Shown piece by piece: positions 34,179 to 47,780 of a stretch of DNA of 64,000 nt (its first letter is position 1; each line of letters starts with the position of its first letter). The DNA comes from Burkholderiaceae bacterium (GTDB taxonomy: Bacteria > Pseudomonadota > Gammaproteobacteria > Burkholderiales > Burkholderiaceae_C). The position numbers were made by a program, and so were the translations under genes. The stretch lies in contig JAGOPK010000017.1 of NCBI GenBank assembly GCA_017992055.1, forward strand, positions 1-64,000, read 5' to 3'. The notes beneath the pieces are model-generated. The model saw only the letters and a list, made by a program, of their open reading frames with translations, was not told where the DNA came from and did no database searches.

Positions 34179-35156
34179 TCAGTCGGGCGTCAGCACCAGC
34201 TTGCCGATGACCTTGCGGCCGGCCATCGCCGCATAGGCCTGGTGCAACTGCGACAGCGGCAGCGTCTGCTGCACCAGCGGCCGCACCTTGCCTTCGGCAT
34301 ACCAGCGCGCCAGCTGCTGCATGTCGCTCTGGAAGGCGGCCGGCTCGCGGCGCACGAAGTCGCCCCAGAACACGCCGACCACCGAGGCGCCCTTGAGCAG
34401 GGCCAGGTTCAAGGGCAGGGCCGGGATGGGACCGCCGGCAAAGCCGATCACCAGGTAGCGGCCGCGCCAGGCGATGGAGCGGAACACCGGCTCGGCCAGG
34501 TCGCCGCCCACCGGGTCGTAGACCAGGTCCGGGCCCTTGCCGCCGGTCAGGGCCTTCAGCGCGTCGCGGATGTTGCCGCTGGTGTAGTTGATGGTCTCGT
34601 CGGCGCCCATCTCGCGGCACAGCGCGCACTTCTCGTCGCTGGAGGCGGCGGCGATCACGCGCGCGCCGGCGGCCTTGGCGATCTGCACCGCGGCGCTGCC
34701 CACGCCGCCGGCCGCGCCCAGCACCAACACGGTCTCGCCGGCCTTCAGCTGGCCGCGGTCGATCAGCGCGTGGTACGAGGTGCCATAGGTCAGCGTGAAG
34801 GCCGCGCCATGCTCGAAGCTCATCTGCGGCGGCAGCGGCATCAGCTTGTCGGCGGCCACGATGGCATGGCTGCCGAAGCCGCCATTGCCGGCCTGGGCCA
34901 CCACGCGGTCGCCGGCCTTGTACTGCGTCACGCCCTCGCCCACGGCCTCGACCACGCCGGCGAACTCGCTGCCGGGCACGAAGGGCAGGGGTGGCTTGAA
35001 CTGGTACTTGTTCTCGACGATCAGCAGGTCGGGAAAGTTCAGGCTCGCGGCCTTGACCTGCAGCCGCACCTGGCCCGGGCCGGGCTCGGGCGTGGGCACC
35101 TCCTGCCATTGCAGCGCATCCACGCCGATGGGGTTGTGGCAGAACCAGGCCTGCAT
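34179..35156 (-). CDS. Zinc-free MDR-family NADPH:quinone oxidoreductase
   Basis: A 325-aa medium-chain dehydrogenase/reductase. The GroES-like N-terminal domain carries GSEFAGVVEAVGEGV, and the Rossmann domain has the NADPH-binding LVLGAAGGVGSAAVQIAKAA around residues 141-160. The catalytic and structural zinc cysteines of alcohol dehydrogenases are absent, which points to the quinone oxidoreductase (QorA) branch. The start at 35156 is chosen because GAGGAG lies seven bases upstream; a further ATG seven codons earlier lacks a site. It is transcribed divergently from surE, with about 120 bases between the starts. The natural substrate is uncertain. Confidence 0.87.
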   Translation of the reverse strand: MQAWFCHNPIGVDALQWQEVPTPEPGPGQVRLQVKAASLNFPDLLIVENKYQFKPPLPFVPGSEFAGVVEAVGEGVTQYKAGDRVVAQAGNGGFGSHAIVAADKLMPLPPQMSFEHGAAFTLTYGTSYHALIDRGQLKAGETVLVLGAAGGVGSAAVQIAKAAGARVIAAASSDEKCALCREMGADETINYTSGNIRDALKALTGGKGPDLVYDPVGGDLAEPVFRSIAWRGRYLVIGFAGGPIPALPLNLALLKGASVVGVFWGDFVRREPAAFQSDMQQLARWYAEGKVRPLVQQTLPLSQLHQAYAAMAGRKVIGKLVLTPD

Positions 35157-35275
35157 GCGTGTCTCCTCGGAATGCAACGGGAATGAGGCCGCGATGATAG
35201 GCAGGGCCGGCGCCCGGCCCCGTCCCGCGGGCGACGGCGCGGGTGGGTCGGACCGCCCCTCCTACAATCCGTTGC

Positions 35276-36052
35276 ATGCGCATCCTGATCGCCAACGACG
35301 ATGGCTACCTGGCTCCCGGCCTGGCGGCCCTGGTGCAGGCCATGCAGGGCCTGGGCGAGATCCAGGTCATCGCCCCCGAGCAGAACGCCAGCGGCACCAG
35401 TAATGCGCTGACGCTGAACCGGCCGCTGTCGGTGTTCCAGGCGCCGGCGGGCAGTGCGCAGCAGGGCTTTCACGTGGTCAACGGCACGCCGTCGGACTGC
35501 GTGCACGTGGCCCTGACCGGCGTGCTGGAGCAGCGCCCCGACCTGGTGCTGTCGGGCATCAACCAGGGTGCCAACATGGGCGACGACACGCTGTATTCCG
35601 GCACCGTGGCGGCGGCCATGGAGGGCTATCTGTTCGGCATCCCGGCGATCGCCTTCTCGCAGGTCGACAAGGGCTGGGCCCAGCTGGAGGCCGCGGCGCG
35701 CTGCGCGCGCTCGGTGGTCGAGCAGGTGCTGGCCCAGGATCTGGTGGGTGCCGGCCGCGCGCCCTTCCTGCTCAACGTCAACATCCCCAACCGCTCCGAT
35801 GCCGACCGCCTGCCGCGCCGCATCACCCGCCTGGGCCGCCGCCATGCCAGCGAGCCGGTGATCCGCCAGAGCAATCCGCGCGGCGAGGCCATCTACTGGA
35901 TCGGCCCGGCCGGCGATGCGCGCGAGGCCGGCGAGGGCACGGACTTCCATGCCACGGCCCAGGGCGAGGTGTCGATCACACCGCTGCAGGTGGACCTGAC
36001 CGACCATGCCGCGCTGCCGCAGTGGACGGCCCGCCTGGCGGCCGGGCGATGA
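35276..36052 (+). CDS. surE: 5'/3'-nucleotidase SurE
   Basis: A 258-aa SurE phosphatase that dephosphorylates nucleoside monophosphates in stationary phase. The metal site begins with [16 protein letters not shown] (Asp8, Asp9), followed by [14 protein letters not shown] with the conserved Ser, [13 protein letters not shown] and [20 protein letters not shown]. Length matches the family. It overlaps the pcm start (ATGA), forming the classical surE-pcm-nlpD-rpoS stationary-phase cluster of gamma- and betaproteobacteria. Confidence 0.96.
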   Translation: MRILIANDDGYLAPGLAALVQAMQGLGEIQVIAPEQNASGTSNALTLNRPLSVFQAPAGSAQQGFHVVNGTPSDCVHVALTGVLEQRPDLVLSGINQGANMGDDTLYSGTVAAAMEGYLFGIPAIAFSQVDKGWAQLEAAARCARSVVEQVLAQDLVGAGRAPFLLNVNIPNRSDADRLPRRITRLGRRHASEPVIRQSNPRGEAIYWIGPAGDAREAGEGTDFHATAQGEVSITPLQVDLTDHAALPQWTARLAAGR

Positions 36053-36891
36053 GCAAGCCGGCACCGCGTTTTCCGCTGGGCTTGGACCGTGTCGGTGCAG
36101 CCACGCCGGCGGCCCGGCCGCGCGAGCGTGAGCTGCTGCGCCCGCAGCGGCCCTTGCACGAGGCGGCCCGCGATGCCCAGCGCCAGAGCGCGCCGGGCCT
36201 GCCATCGGCGCCGCTGGGCCTGGGCCTGGATTCGGGCCCGGTGCGCGAGCGCATGGTGGCCCGGCTGCGTGCCGAGGGCCTGAGCTGCGAGCCGGTGTTC
36301 GAGGCCATGCGCCAGGTGCCGCGCCACCAGTTTGTCGACACCGCGCTGGCCAACCAGGCCTACGAGGACACCAGCCTGCCCATCGGCCATGGCCAGACCA
36401 TCAGCAAGCCCTCGGTGGTGGCGCGCATGATCGAGCTGCTGTTCGGCAGCGACCTGGCGCGCAGCCAGGGCCACCTGGGCCGGGTGCTGGAGGTGGGCAC
36501 CGGCTGCGGCTACCAGACCGCGCTGCTGGCCACGCTGGCGCGGCGCGTGCTGTCGGTCGAGCGCATCCGGCCGCTGTTCGACAAGGCCTCGGCCCATCTT
36601 GGCGGCCTGCCCGGCCGGCGGCTGGACCATGTGCGCCTGGTGTATGGCGACGGCATGCTGGGCCATGCGCCCAACGCACCCTACGACCACATCATCGCCG
36701 CCGCCGGTGGCGACGACCTGCCGCAGGCCTGGCTGGACCAGCTGGCCGTCGGCGGCCGCCTGGTGGCGCCCATGCACCGCAGCGGCGGTCGCGGCCAGGT
36801 GCTGGTGGTGATCGACCGCCAGCCCCAAGGCTGCAGCCGCAGCGAATACGAGGCGGTGCATTTCGTCCCTCTAAAATCGGGCGTCGTCTGA
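36049..36891 (+). CDS. pcm: Protein-L-isoaspartate O-methyltransferase
   Basis: A 280-aa enzyme that methylates L-isoaspartyl residues to start repair of aged proteins. The catalytic domain starts near residue 65 ([14 protein letters not shown]) and shows the PCMT signature [15 protein letters not shown], the SAM motif [19 protein letters not shown] and [20 protein letters not shown]. The N-terminal 60 residues are an arginine-, alanine- and proline-rich extension beyond the usual length of about 210-220. The ATG at 36049 overlaps the surE stop. The extension is common in Burkholderiales annotations but its role is unknown. Confidence 0.92.
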   Translation: MSKPAPRFPLGLDRVGAATPAARPRERELLRPQRPLHEAARDAQRQSAPGLPSAPLGLGLDSGPVRERMVARLRAEGLSCEPVFEAMRQVPRHQFVDTALANQAYEDTSLPIGHGQTISKPSVVARMIELLFGSDLARSQGHLGRVLEVGTGCGYQTALLATLARRVLSVERIRPLFDKASAHLGGLPGRRLDHVRLVYGDGMLGHAPNAPYDHIIAAAGGDDLPQAWLDQLAVGGRLVAPMHRSGGRGQVLVVIDRQPQGCSRSEYEAVHFVPLKSGVV

Positions 36892-36917
36892 TTCGGCCGC
36901 GCCAGCGGCCTGTTGCC

Positions 36918-37916
36918 ATGTCGCTTGGAACGAGTTGGAGCTTGCGTCGGGGAGTGCACCTGGGCCTTGTGCTGGGCGCCGTGCTGCTGATGGCCGGCTG
37001 CGCCTCGACATCGCACAAGGCGCCGGTGGAAGACCGCGGTGCCGGCGCGCGTGCCCCGGGCGCGCAGCGGCCGCCGGCCAGTGCGGCGCCGGCCGGCCAG
37101 ACCGCCGCGCCGGCCGGCACCCAGGCCGCCACGGCCGCCACCGATGCCGCGGCCAAGCCGCCACCCGGCATCGAGAACGCCGGCAAGCCGGGCTACTACA
37201 CGGTCAAGCCCGGCGACATGCTGATCCGCATCGCGTTGGAAAACGGCCAGAACTGGCGCGACGTGGCGCGCTGGAACAGCCTGGACAATCCCAACCGCAT
37301 CGAGGTCGGCCAGGTGCTGCGCGTGGTGCCGCCCACGGTCGACGCCGCGGCCGTGGTGACGCAGCCGGTGGCCCAGGCCCGGGTGGAAGCCCGGCCGCTG
37401 GATGCCAACGGCAAGCCGGCCGCCGCGACACCCGGGGCTTCCGCGCCCACACCGGCGTCGGCGGCCTCGGCAGCGGCGCCGGCTGCCTCCACTGCCACCG
37501 CCGCCGCGCCCGCAGCAGCCGCCACGGCGCCGGCCGCCGAGGCCGACGACGCCTGGATCTGGCCGGCCAAGGGCCCGCTGCTGGCGGGCTTTGACGAAGG
37601 CAAGAACAACGGCCTGGCCATCGGTGGCAAGGCCGGCGATCCGGTGGTGGCGGTGGCCGACGGCCGGGTGTACTACGCCGGCTTTCTGCGCGGCTACGGC
37701 AACCTGGTGATCGTCAAGCACAACAACGGCTACATCTCGGCCTACGCCCACAACCAGAAGCTCGAGGTCAAGGACGAGCAGGCGGTGCGGCGCGGCCAGA
37801 AGATCGCCGAGATGGGCAACTCCGAGGCCGAACGGGTGCAGCTGCACTTCGAGCTGCGCGATACGCGCAAGCAGGGCAAGCCGGTGGACCCGGCCAAGCT
37901 GCTGCCGGCGCGCTAG
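36918..37916 (+). CDS. nlpD: NlpD-like LysM/LytM lipoprotein, probable amidase activator
   Basis: A 332-aa lipoprotein. A signal peptide ends in the lipobox LMAGC, giving lipidation at about Cys28. After a proline/alanine linker a LysM peptidoglycan-binding domain lies at about 93-138 ([20 protein letters not shown]). A long alanine-rich linker leads to a C-terminal LytM/M23 domain at about 215-332. The first metal ligand pair of active M23 peptidases is replaced (NNGLAIGG), so the domain is predicted to be catalytically inactive, as in NlpD and EnvC, which activate cell-wall amidases during division. It lies between pcm and rpoS as expected. In many bacteria an rpoS promoter lies inside nlpD; I did not identify one. 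Confidence 0.92.
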   Translation: MSLGTSWSLRRGVHLGLVLGAVLLMAGCASTSHKAPVEDRGAGARAPGAQRPPASAAPAGQTAAPAGTQAATAATDAAAKPPPGIENAGKPGYYTVKPGDMLIRIALENGQNWRDVARWNSLDNPNRIEVGQVLRVVPPTVDAAAVVTQPVAQARVEARPLDANGKPAAATPGASAPTPASAASAAAPAASTATAAAPAAAATAPAAEADDAWIWPAKGPLLAGFDEGKNNGLAIGGKAGDPVVAVADGRVYYAGFLRGYGNLVIVKHNNGYISAYAHNQKLEVKDEQAVRRGQKIAEMGNSEAERVQLHFELRDTRKQGKPVDPAKLLPAR

Positions 37917-37983
37917 CGCGCAGCCGAACGGCCTCACCGGGTGGTCCACGCCCTCGCCAACCTCGCGATCACGGACCACGCCC

Positions 37984-39015
37984 ATGCCCACCTCCGGCCG
38001 CCCCCCCGATCCCGACCCTGAGCCGGCGGCCGATCCGCTGCCGGCCTTTGCCGCCGGTGCGCGGGCGCTGAGCGCCGATGAGGACACGCCGGCCGACGAG
38101 GCGCCCGCCGCCGCCTCCGACGGGCGCAACCCCGGCGAGGCCGGTGACGGCGGCGAAAGCGGCGACAGCGGAGGCGACGCGCTGCAGCACTATCTGCGCG
38201 AGATCCGCCGCGCGCCGCTGTTCAGCGCCGACGAAGAGCTGGCCATGGCCCGCGCCGCGCGCGACGGCAGCTTTGCCGCGCGCCAGGCCATGATCGAGCA
38301 CAACCTGCGCCTGGTGGTCAGCATCGCCCGCCACTACCTGGGCCGTGGCCTGTCGCTGCCCGACCTGATCGAGGAGGGCAACCTGGGCCTGATGCATGCC
38401 ATCGCCAAGTTCGAGCCCGAACGCGGCTTTCGCTTCTCCACCTATGCCTCGTGGTGGATACGCCAGGCGGTCGAGCGCGCCATCGTGCAGCAGGCGCGCC
38501 TGGTGCGCCTGCCGGTGCATGTGGTGCGCGACCTGCACCAGGTGCTGCGCATGCGCCGCCAGATCGAGGCCGAGCAGGGCGGCGCCGGCCTGGCCGCCGG
38601 CCCGGTGCGGGCCGAGCAGATCGCGCGCCGCCTGGGCTGGCCGCCGGCCAGCGTGTCCGAACTGCTGGCGCTGACCGAGCAGCCGGCCTCGCTGGATGCG
38701 CCGCTGGACCGCCAGGCCAGCGAGTCGCTGCTGGATGCGGTGGCCGACGACGGCGCCGCCGATCCCGCCGGCCACCGGCTGGGCCACGAGCAGGTGCTGC
38801 TGCTCAGCGACGGCCTGGCCGCGCTGAGCGAGCGCGAGCGCGAGGTGCTCAGCGGCCGCTACGGCCTGGACGACCGCGAGCCCGAGACCCTGGAGGTGCT
38901 GGCCACGCGGCTGCACCTGACGCGCGAGCGCGTGCGCCAGATCCAGCAGGAGGCGCTGCAAAAGCTCAAGCGCCGCATGGCCAGCCGCGGCATCGACCGC
39001 GACGCGCTGTTCTGA
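37984..39015 (+). CDS. rpoS: Stationary-phase sigma factor RpoS
   Basis: A 343-aa sigma-70 family factor. After an acidic, alanine-rich N-terminus of about 60 residues comes region 1.2 ([19 protein letters not shown]). Region 2 follows with [19 protein letters not shown] and the -10 recognition helix [19 protein letters not shown]. Region 3 ([16 protein letters not shown]) and region 4 ([15 protein letters not shown]...[16 protein letters not shown]) follow. The length and neighbourhood (surE-pcm-nlpD upstream) identify it as RpoS, not RpoD or RpoH. It directs transcription in stationary phase and stress. Control is usually post-transcriptional; nothing specific is visible here. Confidence 0.95.
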   Translation: MPTSGRPPDPDPEPAADPLPAFAAGARALSADEDTPADEAPAAASDGRNPGEAGDGGESGDSGGDALQHYLREIRRAPLFSADEELAMARAARDGSFAARQAMIEHNLRLVVSIARHYLGRGLSLPDLIEEGNLGLMHAIAKFEPERGFRFSTYASWWIRQAVERAIVQQARLVRLPVHVVRDLHQVLRMRRQIEAEQGGAGLAAGPVRAEQIARRLGWPPASVSELLALTEQPASLDAPLDRQASESLLDAVADDGAADPAGHRLGHEQVLLLSDGLAALSEREREVLSGRYGLDDREPETLEVLATRLHLTRERVRQIQQEALQKLKRRMASRGIDRDALF

Positions 39016-39152
39016 GCCCAGCCCCCGGCGCGGCCGCCAGCCCGCTCACGCTCAGCGTTTCCCTGGGTGCTGGCCCGCAGGGCCACCGCTAGCATGCCGC
39101 CGAGGACCACCCCATCCCGAGGAGTGGCCGCCCACCCCAGGAGACCCGCTCG

Positions 39153-40343
39153 ATGATCCCCACCAAGCACCCGGCGGCCATGGCCGCCGGCGCCCTGGCG
39201 CTGCTGGCGCTGGGCGCCGCCCTTCCCGCCGCGGCCCAGACCCAGGGCGTCAGCAAGACCGAGATCGTGCTCGGCAGCATCCAGGACCTGTCCGGCCCGA
39301 TTGCCGCCTTCGGCAAGCAGTCGCGCCAGGGCATGCTGCTGCGCGTGGACGAGGTCAACGAACAGGGCGGCGTGGCCGGGCGCAAGCTCAAGCTGCTGGT
39401 CGAGGACTCGGGCTACGACCCCAAGCGCGCGGTGCTGGCAGCGCAGAAGCTGGTCAACCAGGACAAGATCTTCCTGATGGCCGGCCACATCGGCACGGCG
39501 CAGAACCTGGCGGCGATGCCGGTGCAGTTCGAGAAGAACGTCATCAACTTCCTGCCCATCACCGCCGCGCGCGAGATGTACGAGCCCTTCCACAAGCTCA
39601 AGTACTCGTTTGCCGCCACCTACTTCGACCAGATCCGCACCGCCTTGCCCAAGATGGTCAAGGACAAGAGCGCCAAGAAGGTCTGCACCATGTACCAGGA
39701 CGACGAGTTCGGCCTGGAGGTGATGCGCGGCGGCGAGGCCGGGCTGAAGACCCTGGGCATGGAGTTCGCCGAGAAGACCTCGTACAAGCGTGGCGCCACC
39801 GACTTCTCGTCGCAGGTGGCCAAGATGAAGGCCACCGGCTGCGACCTGGTGGTGCTGGGCACCATCATCCGCGAGACCATCGGCGCCATCGCCGAGTCGC
39901 GCAAGACCGGCTTCAACCCGGTGTTCCTGGGCTCGAGTGCGGCCTACACCGACCTGATCCACAAGCTGGGCGGCAAGGCCATGGACGGGTTCTACGCCAC
40001 CATGACCTCGCAGCATCCCTACCTGGACGAGGCGGCCCAGCCGATCCGCTTCTGGGCCACCAAGTACAAGACCAAGTTCAACGAGGACCCGACGGTGTTC
40101 TCGGTCTACGGCTATGCCATCGTCGACGTGTTCATCCGCGCGGCCACCAAGGCCGGCGCCAACCTGACCACCGAGAGCTTCATCAAGGCCATGGACAGCC
40201 TGGTGGTGCCGCCGGACATCTTTGGCGCGCCGGAGTCCACCTTCACCGCCACCAAGCGCCTGGGCAACGATTTGTCGCGGCTGTCGCAGATCACCGACGG
40301 CCGCTGGAAGGTGGTGTCCGACTACATCAAGCCCGGCTCCTGA
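39153..40343 (+). CDS. Periplasmic branched-chain amino-acid-type ABC substrate-binding protein
   Basis: A 396-aa type I periplasmic binding protein (LivJ-like, Peripla_BP_6). A signal peptide with alanine-rich core ends near LPAAAQ, followed by the typical [18 protein letters not shown] and [20 protein letters not shown]. The ligand could be a branched-chain amino acid, an aromatic acid or an amide; the fold does not tell. No permease or ATPase genes follow, so it is an orphan binding protein, which is frequent in Burkholderiales. Transcribed with rpoS orientation, separated by 137 bases. Confidence 0.88.
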   Translation: MIPTKHPAAMAAGALALLALGAALPAAAQTQGVSKTEIVLGSIQDLSGPIAAFGKQSRQGMLLRVDEVNEQGGVAGRKLKLLVEDSGYDPKRAVLAAQKLVNQDKIFLMAGHIGTAQNLAAMPVQFEKNVINFLPITAAREMYEPFHKLKYSFAATYFDQIRTALPKMVKDKSAKKVCTMYQDDEFGLEVMRGGEAGLKTLGMEFAEKTSYKRGATDFSSQVAKMKATGCDLVVLGTIIRETIGAIAESRKTGFNPVFLGSSAAYTDLIHKLGGKAMDGFYATMTSQHPYLDEAAQPIRFWATKYKTKFNEDPTVFSVYGYAIVDVFIRAATKAGANLTTESFIKAMDSLVVPPDIFGAPESTFTATKRLGNDLSRLSQITDGRWKVVSDYIKPGS

Positions 40344-40380
40344 TCCGGGCGCGCCGCCGCGGGCCGGGATAATCCCGGCC

Positions 40381-41754
40381 ATGACAGCATTGGACGAATG
40401 GCTGAAGGTCGATTCCATCGACCTCGAAGCCCAGGGCGTGGCGCGCAACGCCGAAGGCAAGGTGGTCTTCATCGAGGGCGCCTTGCCCGGCGAAGAAGTG
40501 CGGGTGAAGACCGGGCGCAGCAAAAACGCCTGGGAGCAGGGCGCGCTGGTGGACCTGCGGCGCGAAAGCCCGCTGCGCGCGCGCCCCGGCTGCGAGCACT
40601 TCGGCCTGCATGCCGGTGCCTGCGGCGGCTGCAAGATGCAGCACCTGGACGCCGGCGCCCAGGTGGCCATCAAGCAGCGCGTGCTGGAGGACAACCTGGC
40701 TCACCTGGCCAAGGTGCGCGCCGAGCGCCTGCTGCGGCCCATCGAGGGCCCGGCCTGGGGCTACCGCTACCGCGCGCGGCTGTCGGTGCGCCATGTGGCC
40801 AAGAAGGGCACGGTGCTGGTCGGCTTCCACGAGCGCAAGAGCCGCTACGTGGCCGACATGCAGCGCTGCCCGGTGCTGCCGGCGCGCGTCAGCGCCATGC
40901 TGATGCCGCTGCGCGAGCTGGTCGCCGGCATGGACCAGCGCGACCGCCTGCCGCAGATCGAACTGGCCATCGGCGAAGGGCCGGACGGCCTGGTCATCGC
41001 CCTGGTGCTGCGCCACCTGGAGCCGCTGAGCGGCGCCGACCGCCAGCGCCTGCGCGACTTTGCCGCCGTCCATGCCGGCGTGCAGTGGTGGCTGCAGCCC
41101 AAGGGCCCCGACACGGTGCACCTGCTGGACGAGGGCGGGCCCGAGCTGGCCTACAGCCTGCCCGAGTTCGGCATCGTGATGCCGTTCAAGCCCACCGACT
41201 TCACCCAGGTCAACCACCAGATCAACCAGGTGCTGGTGGGCCGGGCGCTGCGCCTGCTGGATGCGCAGCCGGACGAGCGGGTGATCGACTGGTTCTGCGG
41301 CCTGGGCAATTTCACGCTGCCGCTGGCCACACGTGCCCGCGAGGTGCTGGGCATCGAGGGCAGCGAGGCCCTGGTGCAGCGCTCGCGCGAAAACGCGCTG
41401 CGCAACGGCCTGCAGGGCAAGACCAGCTTTGCCGCGCGCAACCTGTTCGAGCTGGCGCCGGCCGATGTGATGGCCTATGGCCGGGCCGACAAGTGGCTGG
41501 TCGATCCGCCACGCGAGGGCGCGTTTGCGCTGGCCAAGGCGCTGGCCGACCTGGCCCAGGGCGAGGCACCGGCCGCCGAGGGCTGGACGCCGCCGCGGCG
41601 CATCGTCTACGTCAGCTGCAACCCGGCCACGCTGGCGCGCGACGCCGGCCTCTTGGTGCACCAGGCCGGCTACCGGGCGGTGGCGGCCGGCGCGGTGAAC
41701 ATGTTTCCGCACACGGCCCATGTGGAGAGCATGGCGGTGTTCGAGAAGGCATGA
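40381..41754 (+). CDS. rlmD: 23S rRNA (uracil-1939-C5)-methyltransferase RlmD
   Basis: A 457-aa RumA/TrmA-family methyltransferase. An N-terminal TRAM domain (residues about 10-60, [16 protein letters not shown]) binds RNA. The iron-sulfur site uses cysteines in [17 protein letters not shown] and a later Cys in MQRCPVL. The SAM-dependent catalytic domain carries [14 protein letters not shown], and the nucleophile cysteine is in [13 protein letters not shown]. Length fits RlmD. The ATG at 40381 lies 38 bases after the preceding gene. It ends at a strong terminator shared with the converging Bax-inhibitor gene. Confidence 0.93.
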   Translation: MTALDEWLKVDSIDLEAQGVARNAEGKVVFIEGALPGEEVRVKTGRSKNAWEQGALVDLRRESPLRARPGCEHFGLHAGACGGCKMQHLDAGAQVAIKQRVLEDNLAHLAKVRAERLLRPIEGPAWGYRYRARLSVRHVAKKGTVLVGFHERKSRYVADMQRCPVLPARVSAMLMPLRELVAGMDQRDRLPQIELAIGEGPDGLVIALVLRHLEPLSGADRQRLRDFAAVHAGVQWWLQPKGPDTVHLLDEGGPELAYSLPEFGIVMPFKPTDFTQVNHQINQVLVGRALRLLDAQPDERVIDWFCGLGNFTLPLATRAREVLGIEGSEALVQRSRENALRNGLQGKTSFAARNLFELAPADVMAYGRADKWLVDPPREGAFALAKALADLAQGEAPAAEGWTPPRRIVYVSCNPATLARDAGLLVHQAGYRAVAAGAVNMFPHTAHVESMAVFEKA

Positions 41755-41756
41755 AA

Positions 41757-41780
41757 AAAGGGCTCCCGCGGGAGCCCTTT
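41757..41780. terminator. Bidirectional terminator between rlmD and the BI-1 gene
   Basis: A perfect 11-bp stem: AAAGGGCTCCC at 41757-41767 pairs with GGGAGCCCTTT at 41770-41780, separated by GC. A-run before and T-run after make it work in both directions. Confidence 0.88.
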
Positions 41781-41799
41781 GCTCAGGTGCAGCAGGCGA

Positions 41800-42498
41800 T
41801 CAGTCGCGCTCGCCGCCGGCGATGCCCAGGATGGCCAGCAGGCTCTGGAACACGTTGTAGATGTCCAGGTAGATGGCCAGCGTGGCGCTGATGTAGTTGG
41901 TCTCGCCGCCGTCGATGACGCGCTTGATGTCGAACAGCATGAAGCCCGAGAACACCACGATGGCCAGCACCGACAGCGTCATCATCAGCGCGCTGGACTG
42001 CAGGAAGATGTTCACCAGGCCGGCGGCCAGCAGGATCAGCGCACCGACGAACAGGAACTTGCCCATGTTCGACAGGTCGCGCTTGATCACCGTGGCCAGC
42101 GTGGCCATGCCGAAGAACACCACCGCCGTGCCACCGAAGGCGGTCATGATCAGGCTGGTGCCGTTCTTGAAGCCCAGGATCACCGCCAGCAGGCGCGCCA
42201 GCATCAGGCCCATGAAGAAGGTGAAGGCCAGCAGCACGCCGACGCCGGCGGCCGAGTCCTTGGTCTTCTCGATCGCGAACATGAAGCCAAAGGCGCCGGC
42301 CAGGAACACGATGGCCGACAGGCCCGTGCCCATGGCGGCGGTGATGCCGGTGGTCACGCCCACCCAGGCGCCCAGCACCGTGGGCACCATCGACAGCGCG
42401 AGCAGCCAGTAGGTGTTGCGCAGCACGCGGTTGCGGCTGGCCGCCAGCGCGCCGCCGCCGGCGTAACCGGTGCCGAGTTGCAGGCCTTGGTCGTTCAT
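41800..42498 (-). CDS. Bax inhibitor-1 family membrane protein (YccA/YbhL-like)
   Basis: A 232-aa protein with seven predicted membrane helices separated by short charged loops, starting LRNTYWLLALSMVPTVLGAW and ending FQSLLAILGIAGGERD. The family motif near the end (ATLAIYLDIYNVFQSLLAIL) matches the Bax inhibitor-1/TMBIM group; the E. coli member YccA modulates FtsH. A role in FtsH control or as a calcium leak channel is family knowledge, not shown here. It faces rlmD convergently and diverges from the GlcG-like gene. Confidence 0.9.
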   Translation of the reverse strand: MNDQGLQLGTGYAGGGALAASRNRVLRNTYWLLALSMVPTVLGAWVGVTTGITAAMGTGLSAIVFLAGAFGFMFAIEKTKDSAAGVGVLLAFTFFMGLMLARLLAVILGFKNGTSLIMTAFGGTAVVFFGMATLATVIKRDLSNMGKFLFVGALILLAAGLVNIFLQSSALMMTLSVLAIVVFSGFMLFDIKRVIDGGETNYISATLAIYLDIYNVFQSLLAILGIAGGERD

Positions 42499-42636
42499 GA
42501 GGGTCTCCAGATCGACGGGATGGGGAAGGAGGATGCAGTCTCAGACTGTGGAGACAATTCTAAGTTCCTCAAGTCCTCCGGGGCCACGGCACGCCGCGTG
42601 CTTGCCGGCCCGCAACTTCCGAACCTTTCTCCCGCC

Positions 42637-43050
42637 ATGCAACACAAGCCCTTTCTGACCGCCGCCGATGTCCGCCTGATGGCCCAGGCCGCCGAGCGCG
42701 AGGCCCTGGCCAACCAATGGGCGGTGAGCATCGCCATCGTCGACGACGGCGGCCACCTGCTGTGGCAGCAGCGCCTGGACGGCGCGGCGCCGCTGACCTC
42801 CCACATCGCGCCGGCCAAGGCGCGCACCGCGGCCCTGGGCCGGCGCGAGAGCAAGGCCTACGAGGACATGATCAACGGCGGCCGCACCTCGTTCCTGAGT
42901 GCGCCGGAAGTGCACGGCCTGCTGGAGGGCGGCGTGCCGGTGCTGGTCGACGGCCACTGCCTGGGCGCGGTGGGCGTCAGCGGCGTCAAGTCCGGCGAGG
43001 ATGCGCAGATCGCGCGTGCCGGCATCGCCGCGCTGACCGCCGCCGCCTGA
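42637..43050 (+). CDS. GlcG/HbpS-family protein
   Basis: A 137-aa single-domain protein of the GlcG/HbpS (heme-degrading/DUF336) family. Family signatures are VSIAIVDDGGHLLWQQRLDGA near the start, AKARTAALGRRES in the middle and the C-terminal GVPVLVDGHCLGAVGVSG. Members bind heme or small ligands in some actinobacteria and accompany glycolate genes elsewhere; here no glycolate or diol operon is present, so the function stays open. The ATG at 42637 is divergent from the BI-1 gene. Confidence 0.87.
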   Translation: MQHKPFLTAADVRLMAQAAEREALANQWAVSIAIVDDGGHLLWQQRLDGAAPLTSHIAPAKARTAALGRRESKAYEDMINGGRTSFLSAPEVHGLLEGGVPVLVDGHCLGAVGVSGVKSGEDAQIARAGIAALTAAA

Positions 43051-43098
43051 CGCCACTGCCGCGCACAGGGTCGGGGCATCCGGGCAAACCCGTGTGGC

Positions 43099-43104
43099 TA
43101 TAAT
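43099..43104 (+). promoter_or_regulatory. Candidate -10 box of the carAB promoter
   Basis: A perfect TATAAT lies 128 bases upstream of the carA start, in the gap after the GlcG-like gene. No good -35 hexamer was found 16-18 bases before it, so the assignment is tentative. Confidence 0.45.
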
Positions 43105-43168
43105 TCCGAGGTTTACCCGCCACCACCGCAGCCCAGCGCAGATCCCGCGAAGTTTGATGTCGCCGGAG

Positions 43169-43200
43169 GCCGCCCACCCGTGTCGTTCCGGGTCGGCGGC
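43169..43200 (+). promoter_or_regulatory. Stable hairpin in the carA leader
   Basis: GCCGCCCACCCG (43169-43180) pairs with CGGGTCGGCGGC (43189-43200) with one mismatch and an eight-base loop, about 30 bases before the TTG start of carA. It would lie in the 5' leader RNA. Whether it regulates expression is unknown. Confidence 0.4.
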
Positions 43201-43232
43201 GCAGGGCCTGCGCGACTTCCGGAGCTTCTCCC

Positions 43233-44388
43233 TTGCTGCCAGTTCTGCCCCCCGCCCTCCTCGCACTCGCAGACGGCACGGTCTTTCAGGGCATCTCGAT
43301 CGGCGCCGCCGGTCACACCGTGGGCGAGGTGGTGTTCAACACCGCGCTCACCGGCTACCAGGAAATCCTCACCGACCCCAGCTATTGCCGGCAGATCGTC
43401 ACGCTGACGTATCCGCACATCGGCAACTACGGTGTCAACGAGGAGGACGTGGAAGCCGCGAAAGTCCATGCCGCCGGCCTGATCATCAAGGACCTGCCAC
43501 CGCGCGTGTCGAACTTCCGCGCCGGCCTGACGCTGGACCAGTACCTGCAGCGTGAGGGCACGGTGGCCATCGCCGGCCTGGACACGCGCCGCCTGACCCG
43601 CGTGCTGCGCGAAAAGGGTGCGCAGAACGGCTGCATCACCAGCTTCGCCGTCGGCCACGCCATCAGCCAGGCCGACATCGACGCCGCCATCGCGAAGGCC
43701 CAGGCCGCGCCCAGCATGGCCGGCCAGGACCTGGCCCAGGTGGTGACGGTCAACGAGCCCTATGCCTGGACCGAGACCGAATGGGCGCTGGGCACCGGTT
43801 ATGGCCAGCTGGGCCAGGCCGACGCGCGCTTCCATGTCGTGGCCTACGACTTCGGCGTCAAGCGCAACATCCTGCGCATGCTGGCCAGCCGCGGCTGCCG
43901 CGTCACCGTGGTGCCGGCGCAGACGCCGGCGGCCGAGGTGCTCAAGCTCCATCCCGATGGCATCTTCCTCAGCAACGGCCCCGGCGACCCCGAGCCCTGC
44001 GACTACGCCATTGACGCCGCGCGCACGCTGATCGACAGCGGCATCCCCACCTTCGGCATCTGCCTGGGCCACCAGATCATGGCCCTGGCCTCGGGCGCCA
44101 AGACCTTCAAGATGAAGTTCGGCCACCACGGTGCCAACCATCCGGTGAAGGACCTGGACTCGGGCCGCGTCTCCATCACCAGCCAGAACCACGGCTTTGC
44201 GGTCGACGAGACCACGCTGCCGGCCAATCTGCGCCCCACGCATGTGAGCCTGTTCGACGGCACGCTGCAGGGCCTGGCCCGCACCGACCGCCCGGCCTTC
44301 TGCTTCCAGGGCCATCCCGAAGCCTCCCCCGGACCCCATGACATCGCGTACCTGTTCGAACGTTTCGTCGCGCTGATGGAGAAGAAGA

Positions 44389-44396
<8 letters not shown>
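43233..44396 (+). CDS. carA: Carbamoyl-phosphate synthase small subunit
   Basis: A 387-aa glutamine amidotransferase subunit that delivers ammonia to CarB for carbamoyl phosphate, the precursor of arginine and pyrimidines. The N-terminal domain shows [14 protein letters not shown] and [16 protein letters not shown]. The class I amidotransferase domain has the nucleophile elbow [13 protein letters not shown] and the catalytic His/Glu in [11 protein letters not shown]. The start is a TTG at 43233, preceded by GGAG at eight bases; no alternative ATG fits the conserved N-terminus. It overlaps carB by eight bases. Confidence 0.95.
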
Positions 44397-47652
<3,256 letters not shown>

Positions 47653-47672
47653 ACTCCTCCCCTCACGCCGGC

Positions 47673-47728
47673 TCCGCCGCGTCTGCCCCCCGGATCGCAC
47701 CGGGGGCCCAGCGCGGCGGATTGTTTTT
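47673..47728 (+). terminator. Rho-independent terminator after carB
   Basis: Outer stem TCCGCCGCG (47673-47681) with CGCGGCGGA (47712-47720) and inner stem CCCCCGG (47687-47693) with CCGGGGG (47700-47706), directly followed by TTGTTTTT. It separates carAB from greA. Confidence 0.75.
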
Positions 47729-47780
47729 GTCGGCGCCACGATTCCACCCCGATCCCATCGATCTGCTGCCAGGAGGCCCC

